DNA from: Undaria pinnatifida
Taxonomy: Eukaryota > Sar > Phaeophyceae > Laminariales > Alariaceae
NCBI GenBank assembly: GCA_012845835.1
Contig: JABAKD010000021.1
Span: 13,308,295 to 13,372,294, forward strand
DNA: 64,000 bases
Direction of reading: 5' to 3'
The notes beneath the pieces were generated by a model. The model ran no database searches. It was given only the letters and a program-made list of their open reading frames with translations, and had not been told where the DNA came from. Numbering within the stretch: the stretch's first letter is position 1; each line of letters starts with the position of its first letter. Of the stretch, positions 10,700 to 21,012 are shown one piece after another. Made by a program: the position numbers and the translations under genes.

Positions 10700-12205
10700 T
10701 TTGTTGAAAGTTGTCCCCTTATCATAACATGCACGTAATCCTTCGGAAATGCTGCCCTTCAAAAGCTCGAGTCTTTACCAACAAAGTATCGTATGGAATC
10801 CCTTAGGTATCTAAGACATATCAATCTATTTGTAGGCATTAGCTATATCTGTCATTGTTGTACATCCTTCATGCACACTATCTGAACGTATTTGGAACAG
10901 CAGAATCCATCATTATGCAAACATTTATCGAGGTATAAGCGTCCATACGTAACACAACAATCGATAAAGTTTCAAGGTCTACATATATTCATGCATAGCT
11001 ATTAGTAGTAAATTACTACGCGCCTTGAACGGACTTGTATAGTAGCTCTGCAGGTAGCTCCACTCACTGTATGCAGTAGTTCCCATGTCGGGTATAGCTT
11101 CACTAACATGTGAAATCTTATTTTGTATCCATTAATTAATATTAATGCATTCTTTACGATCCTTAAAATTTCAAGGTATTTATCAAGCTTCCCCCCTATT
11201 AATGCATTCTTTGCAATCCTCAAGATTTCAACGTACTTATCGAGCTTCCCCCCATCCCATTCCAATATGATAATGTTCCTAAACCATGTTTCCAATTCCG
11301 GTAAGTTCTTAGCATGACAAAGAGCAGCTATAGAAAGGCTTACATTCCCCATACAAAATTAAAAACCAGAACCAGTATGCAGTATCACTACTCTTGAAAC
11401 ACCTGCCAGAACGACCTTGCAGTGCCTATACAACCTGCGAAGACACAAAATCCCCATCACAAAGGCCGAAACCAAATTGCCTGCAAAAAACCCTCGCCTT
11501 ACGGTCGTCTCACAGTATGAGACAAGTGTATATCAACTAACAGACCCGAACTCATTTTCAACCCGTATGATGAACGCAAGCACATCCCTACAGTGACTTA
11601 TCACGTATGAACTTACTCGTCATCGGCACTGATGATAATCCTTTCCCGATGTCCTATTGGTCTGGTATTATTTAATCTACTTCTTACATTTTATACAACT
11701 TAGTCAGCCCTTCCTTGCTATATGTTTCCAAAATAACCCAGCCCGTAGATTACGATTTCGCGTAGTATAAATACCAACTTGTGTACTATTCTATACGAGG
11801 TAAAATAAGCAAGACCGACCTGTATACTATTCTTCCGTACAGCAATTGCTGATCCTCCAGACCAATCGATTTCTCATGCATTACAAGGTCCAACAAACAA
11901 GTAACCCCAATAATAACGTCTACATATAATGCTCTATGCTCACAACCGTACACTATTTTGACCATATATTCTATACAGCAGTAGTAGGTGTATGTATGAG
12001 CGAAATTCATATATAATACGTAATACGCGCGATCGGAGTATTACACACAGCTTGCAAAATAATGATATTTTTATTACTACCTGGTACATTTTTTACTGGC
12101 TCAACAGTCCATGTTACTCCCTTCTCACCATCCTGCCTACATGAATACCCCCCCAACTTGCCTTTCGGCAAGGTTTACTAGAAGGCAGGGATGCATGTAC
12201 CGGTA
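10700..12205. other. AT-rich stretch of uncertain origin inside Ty3-A
   Basis: Apart from the frame at 11002-11352 I see no gene here. Near 12165-12200 a piece of about 36 bp (tctag..ggcagggatgcatgta) resembles 9805-9840 at roughly 85%, and both give HASLP.SKP on the minus strand. Part of the gag-like region may therefore be duplicated across this interval, or an unrecognised element may have inserted between two gag copies. Confidence 0.35.
11002..11352 (-). CDS. Unknown protein fragment with a 19-residue tandem duplication
   Basis: I do not recognise this 116-codon minus-strand frame. It includes GGKLDKYVEILRIAKNALI followed directly by a second copy, GGKLDKYLEILRIVKNALI. The DNA behind it is a 57-bp tandem repeat (11140-11196 and 11197-11253). 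Of the seven differences I see between copies, five are synonymous and two are conservative (V/L, A/V), which hints at selection on protein. The unit looks helical and amphipathic. The segment lies in a 1.5-kb AT-rich stretch inside Ty3-A with no other gene, so it may be a captured exon or a fragment of a further insertion. Confidence 0.4.
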   Translation of the reverse strand: MGNVSLSIAALCHAKNLPELETWFRNIIILEWDGGKLDKYVEILRIAKNALIGGKLDKYLEILRIVKNALILINGYKIRFHMLVKLYPTWELLHTVSGATCRATIQVRSRRVVIYY

Positions 12206-12215
12206 TGTCTTTTCC

Positions 12216-12510
12216 GGGAGCCGGTAAACACAACTCGCGAGTTGTGTTCAAGAAATCAACTCCGGGGACGATAATATACCATCCCCGGGTATCCGTGCTG
12301 TCCAACCTCATACAAAACCGTTTGGCACGCGGGCGATCTGACGATCTCACCTCCCTTACGTCCCACACATGCCACCCGGCCACGGAGCGTGGCTAAGCAC
12401 GACACGAAGGCAAAGCCGCTCGCAATGGCCTTTAGCATTTTTGCAATCCAGTCTCCAGCGCTAGATTCGAGCAGCTATGTCGGCACGAGCAGCACAGCAG
12501 CACAGCAGCC
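12216..12510 (+). repeat. Left terminal inverted repeat of the MULE
   Basis: Pairs with 20590-20896 in reverse complement. Matching is near perfect over the outer 110 bp, diverges in a central 50-60 bp, then resumes (gactaagcacgacacgaagg shared with one change) to agcagcc. The outer part contains a perfect 22-bp palindrome at 12227-12248 centred on CG. Confidence 0.9.
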
Positions 12511-12773
12511 TGACAGTATCATCTTCAACCTGCTGCGTTCAGCACATACATACATACCGGTAATGATACTACAGTACCTATATATGAGTCTTCGGCGGCG
12601 GACACAGGAAGCGACCCCAAGTCCGTCGTACAATTGGCCGTGTCGTGTTTGCGGAAAGACTACGTAGATTTTTCAATTTATCAGGCAAACAGAAAAAAAC
12701 CCAGCAGAAAACAGGTACACTACGGGTTGGTTCCAGCTACAGGGCGAGTCATTTTTTTCTGATTCAAACCTTT

Positions 12774-13048
12774 CACACCTCGGACAGATCAGATCTCCTT
12801 TTATGATCTGTGTCGTTCAGGGCAGACAGATGCCTGATCTATAAGACCTGCATGGACTACTGTAGGTCATGTTGCCGGGTGTGGATCCGTACGAGTATAT
12901 ACGATCAGCAGAATTTAAAATAGCACATTCTTCCTGGGTTGGATCTGTACTACATACACAGATCCTGCAAAAAAACATATAATAACGACAGCAGATAGAT
13001 GGGATCTATTCATAATAAATTATCTAGATCATGATCTGTCCGAGGTGT
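12774..13048. mobile_element. MITE-like inverted-repeat element, 275 bp
   Basis: The ends read CACACCTCGGACAGATC and, inverted, GACACCTCGGACAGATC. The same 9 bp (caaaccttt) lies directly outside both ends, at 12765-12773 and 13049-13057. It is too short to code for a transposase. The 8-9 bp duplication would suit a hAT or MULE-mobilised MITE. Confidence 0.75.
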
Positions 13049-13054
13049 CAAACC

Positions 13055-13320
13055 TTTGCACCCTGGTTTTTGACAGTTGGAGTCTGAAAATTGGCACGGT
13101 TGGTCTTCATGAGAAGATGAAAACACTGACGGATGATTTTACATTTTATTTTTTTACCTAATAATGGGGTGCATTTCGCAAATTTTTGGATTTTTTCTCC
13201 AACAACTATCAATACAGTATGACCCAAACTGACGCACGAAAAAAATCAAAACTCAAGAAAGAGTCCTGTCATAAACAACACTGCCAATTCAGATTCCAAC
13301 TCTCAAAGACAGGGTGCAAA
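13055..13320. mobile_element. Second MITE-like inverted repeat, about 266 bp
   Basis: The left end TTTGCACCCTGGTTTTTGAC (13055 onward) pairs with the right end (13282-13320) over about 40 bp with a few mismatches. The interior is AT-rich and non-coding. I could not find a convincing target duplication, so the exact ends are uncertain. The 275-bp element at 12774 landed at its left edge. Confidence 0.55.
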
Positions 13321-13639
13321 ATTGATTGACGTGAAGAGTAGTTATTTCCCTAGGGTTTAAAAAAAACTCAATACATTGTGCTACCACTTTGGTTGTTAGG
13401 CGTTTCTTATAACAGCGTTGCACGGCTCGCAGAGCAAAACAAATGTATCATGATCATATGTACAAATAAACACCCCGGGGACATATTTCGCACTGTTGTA
13501 CGTAACATAAAATGAAACGGGGATAGAAGAAAAGACCCGGAGGGGAGGATGATATTACATCCCCGGAAACAAACGCCTCCCAAAAAAATGGAAACCCAAA
13601 ACAGGGAAACAGATCCTTGGGAGGAAAACGCCCCCTAAC

Positions 13640-13700
13640 ATATTAGAACCCCCCCCCATCCCGCCCCCCCCCCCCCCCCCCCCTCCCCCCCCTCCCCGGG
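13640..13700. repeat. Poly-C / poly-G tract
   Basis: An almost pure run of about 50 C on the plus strand with short interruptions. The minus strand is a strong G-quadruplex candidate. It sits about 150 bp beyond the 3' end of the transposase gene. Confidence 0.85.
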
Positions 13701-13841
13701 GATCAAGAAACCCGTCCCCGGGAGGGCGCCATTCGACGCTCCCCGCTCGCCGAGTTTGCCTTCTATATACAAACAAGACACAAAAATGTGGTATCCCCTC
13801 AAATTTCACACTACTCAGACGGCAACGGAGGCTACCCATGT

Positions 13842-16184
13842 CTAGTTCGCGACGTCTACGCAACTGGTAGTGTCCCCGCCCTTGGCCTTCTTTTTGGGGC
13901 GTCCCTCAAAACCGTCCTTATGTTTAGTTTCCTTTCGTGTCTTCGAGACGGGAAGCGGAGGGTTGCCCAGTCCCGTCACGCCATCCGCACCGACGGGTGC
14001 CATAATGGTTGCGTTAACATCACGGCCAAATCTATCAAACAGTTCGTTATATCGCGCATACGAAGCTGGGGTACCGTCATAATTGTCGGATGCAGCGCTG
14101 ACCAACTTCGTGACACGCGCAAAAAAGTCCGCGTAGAACCTGCCTCTCGGGATGGATACAGCACCGCCGGCCGGGCCGTCCTGAGAATCCTCAAGGTCCA
14201 TGTCACCATAATCGCCCGTGAATCCGTCCGTGTACGTGCCACGTTCATGCCCGTCAAAAGGGCTCAGACCCGCACTGTACAAACTCCACGGCTCAAAAGA
14301 AGTCCGCCATCGAGGGTGGATAGATTTGCCGAGGAACTCTTCGGCGCGGCCCAACTTAGTAACGAGCGCGGCCAAAGTATGACTGCAATGCAAGCCACAC
14401 ATCATAAGTCTGAGGCAAGTGCACAGTTGGAACCCGTCAGGGCCAACACAATGTGCCCAACCGGGCGATCCATGTACTTGTACACGACGTGAACCACACA
14501 GTCAATCTTGACGTTACGAACAACTTCAACGAAAGACCCCAACGATGTCGTCCCCCACATGGAAATGTCTGGAGCCTTACTTCCCCGGAAGGCTTCCTCT
14601 GGCACCCGAGCGCATACGTCAAGGTGGTCGCCCGCCTGAGTGGCTTAACGCTCGAAGTAGTAATGGCAACCATGTCCCTCTGCCAGGACAGAGGTGTCGT
14701 ACGCGGCACTGGCGAGCATTTCGGCCGTCAATTCCTGTGGAGGGCAGTGAACAGCGTGCGATTGATGTCCGTCAAACATGGGTACCGTTGAGATGGGGTA
14801 AGATACTAAATAAAGCAACAGGGTGGGCTGGAATACAAATACACCAACAGGGTGGGCTTGCGTAGGAAATATAGGATATACCTGGTATACAGCTTTACTG
14901 CATGCTGACGAAGATCCTCGTCCTTCGGACGCCCGAGTACTTCTAAGGCTATACGAAGTAGTACCTCACAACCGCGGTGTGGACAGGCGCTGCTATCCCA
15001 ACTCACGTTTCGGGCGTAAGTGCTGCCTCCAACACTTTCTAGCTGCCTCATGAGAGGCTCTGCGGACTTGAGGACACGATCTTCAACGTGCTGCTTGCCG
15101 AGGCTGGCACGCTTGGAGCTGAGCCAGTTTTGGAGTTGGGCAACAAAGTCCGTGCGGATGATGGGTTATGACGCTGACGGGACGGTACAGGAGGGGGCGC
15201 ACAATAACGGAAGGTCACGACAGCACCCCTGAACCAACCACCACTGAGCTCTATTTGTAAGGCTGGCAGACCATAATAGGCACGCAAGTGTTTTCCTTGC
15301 CGTGGTATTTATATGTCAACTTCAGTTGGTACTGATGTTCGTAGATGCAGATTAGCGCAATGCAATGCTTACGCTGGCCAACAATACTCACAGCCGAGAC
15401 GTAACAGCGAAGTCCTTTATTCGTCTTTCGAGCTCTTGCCTCACCCAAACCAGGGTGGCACGTCGGTGTACAAATCGGCCTTTCTTGAGAACACCGAAGA
15501 TTCCCTCCACCCTCTGCGACGCCGTCATGTTCAACGTCAGCGTCGTTGGATGGTAGCAGCGTGACCAGTATTTGCGGCTCCTGCGGTTAACACGTACGGA
15601 GGAGGGTTGTAGTTGCTTGTACTTGACGGTGTACTGCTCGGTGAAACCTGAAACGGCCACCACCTACATCGATAGCACCACCAAACGACTCACTCTTTGA
15701 GGTAGCCCTTGACATATTTTTCGCATCCTGAGCCCTTGACGAGGTCTTCGATTTTTGACCAGACGCTGTCGCATTCCTGCCAAACAAGGGGATGTGCGAC
15801 GCACACACGGGACGCCATTGAAGGTGTAGTGAAAGTGTAGTACGCCATCACCTTCAACTAGCCTCTGTATAGCGGTTATGAACTAGCTGAGGTCACTCAC
15901 TTTCTCTGATGTGGCGAAAGCGGCGGCTTTGGGTAGCCGGAAGAACGGATTTGCCTTCTTGGAGAGCGCGGCTTGGCAATGCTTCCTTGCATTCTTCATG
16001 ATGTACCAAAGGCAATGCAGGTGAATTGTATAGTGAAGCAGAGGCAACGCACAGTGCCAAAGGCTACGCCAATACGTGGGACACCCATGCTTTCCAAGGG
16101 AATGGTTGGGGTCACACACGCACGGCACGAATCACTGTTGCTACGGTGACAAGCATGGCGCAAGTACACGTTGTACTGTGCCAA
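13842..16184 (-). CDS. MULE transposase, core and C-terminal exons
   Basis: Minus-strand exons, read in order. Near 16128-15890 is IHLHCLWYIMKNARKHC, matching the 'C..H..KN...HC' block of MULE transposases. It ends at FATSEK followed by a GTGAGT splice donor. At 15663-15388 is YWSRCYHPTTLTLNM then TASQRVEGIFGVLK, the 'T..RVES.N..LK' block. At 14602-13842 is CALASDLMMCGLHCSH, a SWIM-type zinc finger with one ligand uncertain, then SIHPRWR. The C-terminal tail GRPKKKAKGG is a likely nuclear localisation signal. The enzyme would cut at the terminal inverted repeats. Frame changes between pieces fit introns (GT donors seen) but some could be mutations. Exon ends are approximate. Confidence 0.72.
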
Positions 16185-16337
16185 CCTGCGACGTGAATCA
16201 CGGTGTCCGAGTCACAGACGTGAGGAGAAGAGGTGCTTCTTGAGTGTGTGGGCGAGGGCGCACAACGAAAAAATCCCTGACCAACACCACGTTTTTCTCA
16301 CTTTCGGCCCTTTTCTCGAGGGGTGGGTACTAGGCAA

Positions 16338-16522
16338 CCATCCCCTCCCCAAAAATCCATACTAAATCCTATATCAAAATTCTCCCACACTCATCGCTAG
16401 ATAAATATAACAAGGGACGGCGGGGTCCCATCCCCGAAATGCCATACTAACTTCTATATTAAATTGTTTCCACACTAATGCATATATAAACACCAGACGG
16501 GGATAGCGGGGGCGCCATCCCC
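16338..16522. repeat. Tandem duplication of about 88 bp, AT-rich
   Basis: Units start with ccatcccc at 16338 and 16428, and a third partial start is at 16515 (periods 90 and 87). The units share 'catactaa.t.ctatat.aaa' and '.cacact.at'. The stretch lies in an internal part of the MULE between transposase exons and may hold an intron or an internal promoter. Confidence 0.55.
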
Positions 16523-16599
16523 TCTTTGAAACCGCAACAACGCAGCGAGACTCTTCCCCCCACTCCCGACGACGCGCACACCACGGCGCGCGAGTACAC

Positions 16600-17430
16600 A
16601 CAGCCGACCTATTCTATGAGCTCTAAAGCAGTAGCAGTAGACTTATAGTACAAAGTATAAATAGTTCTTCACGCTCTGGGCAGGCAATTCAAGATTGTCC
16701 ATTCCACGTGCATACGACTACAGTATCCCGGGGCATCCCGAAAAGGTATGTATAACTCTCATGATGAGAGGACAAAAATGGGGAAGAAGTGCATCGTCGG
16801 CGTAGCGCAAGACGGTGCCGTTTTCTTCGCATTTGGTATCGGTTCTTGCATTGACTGGAAGTGATTGATCATGGAAGAAACAACTGCACGGAGCGCGGCA
16901 ACGAACTCCGACTATAACAATGTTGACAGCTATATTAGCTGATTGCACTAGAAATTTAAAATCAAAGGCAACAACCCTTCCCGCTGGCATGGTACCCCCA
17001 GTATGATACAACACAGGTAGTATCGCACTCCTGTGTGTCACACACGGTGATAGTATATAGTGAATTTTGTCTACCGAACAACCATAACCAATCACCACAA
17101 TCAGTTGAAAACATACATACACATGCCGCCTTATATTATAGGTAGCTGTATCAAACGAAGCACAACAAGAAGAGCTTGGGCAAAAGCTTAATCTTGTCAA
17201 AGCGTGCCAAAAAAGGAGATTTATTTTCAGGAAAAACGGTACGTAAGCGAAAAAAAAAAATCGGCCCGCTGGCGGTTGGGTGGGGGGGAGTGTTGGTCAG
17301 GCATTTTTGTTTCTGTGCGCCCCTGGTGTGGGAGGAAAAATAAGTTGGGCATCAAACGAACTACTGTATATATAATGCATTGCGGGACATATGGAAGTTA
17401 TCAGCAGGGCTTTTATGTACACGCTTCAAT
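16600..17430. other. MULE interior without a clear gene
   Basis: A 160-codon minus-strand frame (16718-17200) contains a plausible exon-like part (NARTDTKCEENGTVLRYADD), but nothing I recognise. The rest is AT-rich, possibly intronic. Confidence 0.35.
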
Positions 17431-17436
17431 TCTTCA

Positions 17437-17937
17437 TCAAAAGTATAGCAGTTGTCGACTCCCCCAGGAATCACTCCCTAGAGAAACAGTTCGGTAGCAC
17501 TGCAGTAGACACGACGTACGAGTACATACCTCGTCCTTCGCGTCTGTAGGTGGCGACGCTGGGAGTGTCTCGCCAAGAGGAACGCCGAACACCTTATCCG
17601 GCGTTGTGTTGTTCTCGCAGTACTCGTCGGCCGCTTCCGCGGGAGACTTGCGGGGGCGTGACATTCCCGCCCTCGCATCTGTCCCGGGTAGCTTGACTCG
17701 CACGTTTTTCGGACTCATCCAGTTCGCGACGAAGCCCTTGAGCTCCTGCAGTTTCTTCCCCGCGACATTATCAGGGATACAGGTACCACCAACAAGACCC
17801 TTTCGATGAGACGAGGTACCGGTAGTACTGCACGGAACGGGGGCGAGCCGATAGCAGCGTGACAGCAGCGCAGCACGTAGATACGCCGCGGGTAAGACAA
17901 TACATGGTATACGAGTAGCCCGCACAAGACAACACAA
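17437..17937 (-). CDS. Probable upstream exon of the MULE transposase
   Basis: This minus-strand frame includes VGGTCIPDNVAGKKLQELKG, WMSPKNVRVKLPG and VFGVPLGETLPAS. It reaches GACGAG followed by GTATGT at 17524-17529, a good splice donor. No known domain is evident. Strand, spacing and the donor site make it a likely 5' exon of the transposase whose core lies at 16184-13842. The reading frame after the donor runs only a few codons more. Upstream extent and start codon are not determined. Confidence 0.4.
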   Translation of the reverse strand: MCCLVRATRIPCIVLPAAYLRAALLSRCYRLAPVPCSTTGTSSHRKGLVGGTCIPDNVAGKKLQELKGFVANWMSPKNVRVKLPGTDARAGMSRPRKSPAEAADEYCENNTTPDKVFGVPLGETLPASPPTDAKDEVCTRTSCLLQCYRTVSLGSDSWGSRQLLYF

Positions 17938-17939
17938 GA

Positions 17940-18850
17940 AAACAGGCCAGGGTTTTACCCTCGGAGCCGTCTCAGAAACACTCGTACTACTATTAGTACT
18001 GCTGTTGCAGTACAGTACCGCGCGACAGTCAGATTTTGACCGTAGGCGGTCTCAAATTCAAAACGGGAGGCTATCAATAGAGTAACAACAAGCACTATTA
18101 AGGGAGTAACTCCAGATATTCTCCGTAAAAAATGGAAAGTTTGGTTTATTCAAAAATTGAAACCGTTACATATTTGCCAGAAGAACCAATGAACGGCTTC
18201 CTCTTGGGACAATAGGAACAGATCTCCCACAAACAAACGCAACATCTTCAGCGTCCTTATAGCCCTCCGCTTTGAGGACCAGCAAGACAGCTGAGGCCTC
18301 GGCACCACGGCAGCACCGCAGGACATGTACTCGACCACATGACTCAGTGTGTTGGTCACTGAAGTTGCGGGGCTTGTCTCTAGGCTGTGTGTCGAAATCG
18401 CCCCTCGTGCTATTTGTGTGTGAGCCCGACTTCGGCCAGGTAGCGCGATCGGAGCCGAGGGGATTTCACTTGTTTGTGTGCTGGTCGGCCTCCGAGGTTA
18501 CGTTGGGTACTTTTTCCTGTAGCTGGTGGGCCACAGATCAACTTGTACTTGCGGGAGTCGCACGAAATTTGGTGTAGGTGGATAATTCGATGCTCGTAGT
18601 GAGGGTCACCTTTTCCTTACTGAAACGAGCGGCGCAACAGCACAAGGAGGCGGGGAGGACAACGGTACGAGTATTCTCTCGGCCGAACGACGCTCTCGCC
18701 ACTTCTGACGTTTAGGGCACAAGTCGGGTTACCTATTTCAGGCAACATCCGCGGAGTACAGCGCTCGGTAGGCAGATCCGCATGAATGCGAGGTGTTGCC
18801 CTACGTAGGACTCTATCTGACTGTCAAAGGGTCATTTTGTCCTGAATTGT
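17940..18850. other. MULE interior, no gene seen
   Basis: Mixed-composition sequence between the putative 5' exon and the nested hAT-like element. Short frames exist on both strands, but none has a recognisable motif. It may contain the transposase promoter, since the gene reads away from here on the minus strand. Confidence 0.3.
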
Positions 18851-19074
18851 CTGTTTTCTAGGGCTGTGAGTTGGCTGACTATTAGTTGCCAGCTAGTTAT
18901 TAGCTGGCTAGTTTAGTTAGTTAGTTGCGGCGGTGCCAACCATCAAACTATTTTTGGGTTTTGGGTTTCCTTGCTCGTAGGAAGGCTTGTTTGGTACGGG
19001 GTGCGTAGTTCTCGGCGTCCCCAAGCAGTACCAGCGTACCAGCACGCACAGAGAGAGGTCTTCCACAACAACTC

Positions 19075-19311
19075 ATGGCGCATCAACCCATCGCCATCGA
19101 CGGTGCCGGTGCCGATGGCAGAGCCGAGGGTGCCGGCACCGCTGAGCCTGGCCTGTCGACGGACCATGGCGGTGATGGAGCGTCAGACGAAGAAGTGACT
19201 GCTGTACCGAGCGCTCCTCCGAAATCGAGTGCACGCGACAAGGCAGCGGTTCGCTACCGCGTACAGACAACTGTGATGGCGGGACTTCGTCCCAGACGTG
19301 CTATTTACTAA
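19075..19311 (+). CDS. Small unknown frame inside hAT-1
   Basis: A 78-codon frame with an ATG start (ctcATGGCGC), low-complexity Ala/Gly/Asp-rich (AIDGAGADGRAEGAGTAEPG), then ARDKAAVRYRVQTTVMAGLR. I do not recognise it. It could be the N-terminal remnant of a lost hAT transposase or pure chance. Confidence 0.25.
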   Translation: MAHQPIAIDGAGADGRAEGAGTAEPGLSTDHGGDGASDEEVTAVPSAPPKSSARDKAAVRYRVQTTVMAGLRPRRAIY

Positions 19312-19639
19312 TGTAATAATACAAGTATGTCTCTCTCATGAGTGTGTCAACTGGATGATGAGCACCTCTGGCTCGGGTGTTTGAGCGATGCTCGCCCTGA
19401 GCTGTGTGTCGATCCCAGGCTATTTTGTGTCCTATTTTTAGTTTGTACTGGTGATGTGCTACTGCCTGCTGCGCGAGTATGTACGTATGTACCATATACG
19501 TTTATGGCATCTCTTTAGTATCCGACAAACTGAGACGAATTTTAGAAATATACTCGTACCTGTTTCGTGATCAAAACCAGAGATAAACTTGGCCCATTTA
19601 TCATGCTTCTTGTGTGTAAAATGAAGGCAAATAGCTTAA

Positions 19640-19745
19640 TTTTTGCCTCCGGCGGCGCCTTCAGCGGGATCCTCCGGAAACGCCTCCGGCGGGCCCTCCG
19701 GGGGCGCCTCCAGCGGGGCCCCCTCGGCCGGGGGGGACTTTTTCG
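19640..19745. repeat. GC-rich degenerate triplet-like repeat
   Basis: Repeated 'gcctccggcggg' and variants (about six partial copies), strikingly GC-rich next to AT-rich sequence. It lies within hAT-1 near its right end. No function is apparent. Confidence 0.6.
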
Positions 19746-20589
19746 GCTCGCTTCGCTCGCCTAACTTTAGTCGACTAGTTGGCTGGCTTCGCCAGCCAAC
19801 TAGTCAACTAATAACTAGGCGGAAACTCCAGCCAACTCACAGCCCTACTGTTTTCCGGTGCACCGCAAATCCGTACACACAACATGAACACGAGCGTCGT
19901 CCGAAAGACAAAAGTGGCTGATGTGTGTGGCTTTCAGGCAAACCTACCAACGTCGATGAACTCGAAACTCCCGCAAGCAAAGTTTTCGTTACAATGTACC
20001 TGGTACGAGTTTTGGAGCATTTTGGCGTTGCTTGTTGTATTGCTGCTGTGCGCCCGTGATTATGTTAATTTCAGCGATTATTCATCGAGTTTAGGACCAA
20101 AAAATATTGTTTGGGCGATTTACGCGAATCGTAACACAAAAAGAGAGTAAAAAAGGGAAAATATTTATGAGGGCCCTCACTGCTATCAATACTGCTGCTG
20201 TATACCAGGTATATACGTACTCGTGCTTCAACAGCATTACGTACACAGCAGTATCATACTGGTACGCAGTACGCCGTACCGCGCACGCAGTACCGCGCAG
20301 TTTTGTTTGGCGGTTTGACGCTTCGCGGTCTCAAATATTCAAATATCAGTCTCAAATTCAAATATCCCGCCTGAGGAAAAAACAGATCCGACACCGTGAA
20401 ACACAACAACACAACAGCAATATAGACCAACAGAAGCATCCTCTGGCCGAGAATTGCGAGCGACAGTAGTAGAGATATATACAACGGTACGTATGTCAGT
20501 ACGTACAAGTAGTCTGTCTACACCGACCGTCTGCACCCACCTCTTCTGGGAAGCCATGCTTTTCGAGCTCGGCTGTCCTGATATTGTTA

Positions 20590-20896
20590 GGCTGCTTCGC
20601 TGCTCGTGCCGAGATAGCTGCTCGAATCTAGCGCTGAAGAGTAGATTACGAACAGCTAAATAAAGGCTACTGCGAGCGGCTTTGCCTTCGTGTCGTGCTT
20701 AGTCATGCTACGTGGCCGGGTCGCTCTCAGTCTCGACACGTGTGAGGGGTGAGGGGTGAGGGAGGGAAGATCGCGGTCTCGCAGTGCCAAACGGTTTTGT
20801 ATGAGGTTGGACGGCGCGGATACCCGGGGTTGGTGTATTATCGTCCCCGGAGTTGATTTCTTGAACGCAACTCGCGAGTTGTGTTTACCGGCTCCC
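20590..20896 (-). repeat. Right terminal inverted repeat of the MULE
   Basis: Reverse complement of 12216-12510. The outermost 110 bp differ at only a few positions, and the inner part has diverged and carries a short tandem 'gaggggtgag' duplication. The palindrome in this copy has one mismatch. Confidence 0.9.
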
Positions 20897-21012
20897 TGTC
20901 TTTTCCAGTTCAAAATTTGAAAAATTTGGTTCACGGATATTGTCAAAATACACTCCAGTTGTGAGATCGAATTGTAGGGCCTTACCCAATAAGCTTTTTT
21001 TTCCCCGAATAT

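Larger units (their letters stand above)
18859..19847. mobile_element. hAT-1: non-autonomous hAT-like element, 989 bp
   Basis: The ends read TAGGGCTGTGAGTTGGCTG at 18859 and its inverse at 19847, with a gap in the right copy. The same 8 bp (ctgttttc) flanks both ends perfectly, at 18851-18858 and 19848-19855. TAGGG-type ends and an 8-bp duplication fit the hAT superfamily. Both subterminal regions are rich in CTAGTT/AACTAG motifs. On the right these form a hairpin with a perfect 15-bp stem and TTC loop (about 19770-19804). There is no transposase, so it would depend on one supplied elsewhere. It lies inside the MULE. Confidence 0.9.
12216..20896 (-). mobile_element. Mutator-like (MULE) DNA transposon, complete ends
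   Basis: Long terminal inverted repeats of about 300 bp begin GGGAGCCGGTAAACACAACT at 12216 and, inverted, at 20896. A perfect 10-bp direct duplication (tgtcttttcc) flanks them at 12206-12215 and 20897-20906. Long inverted repeats with a 9-11 bp duplication are the signature of MULEs. The interior holds a spliced minus-strand transposase gene (pieces from about 17937 to 13842), two MITE-like inverted repeats and a hAT-like element. The full element is 8681 bp, or about 7.4 kb without the clear passengers. It inserted into Ty3-A. Confidence 0.93.

Noticed and set aside
13788-14492. 234-codon plus-strand frame
   Set aside because: It is the antisense of the MULE transposase C-terminal exon, which has clear motifs on the minus strand.
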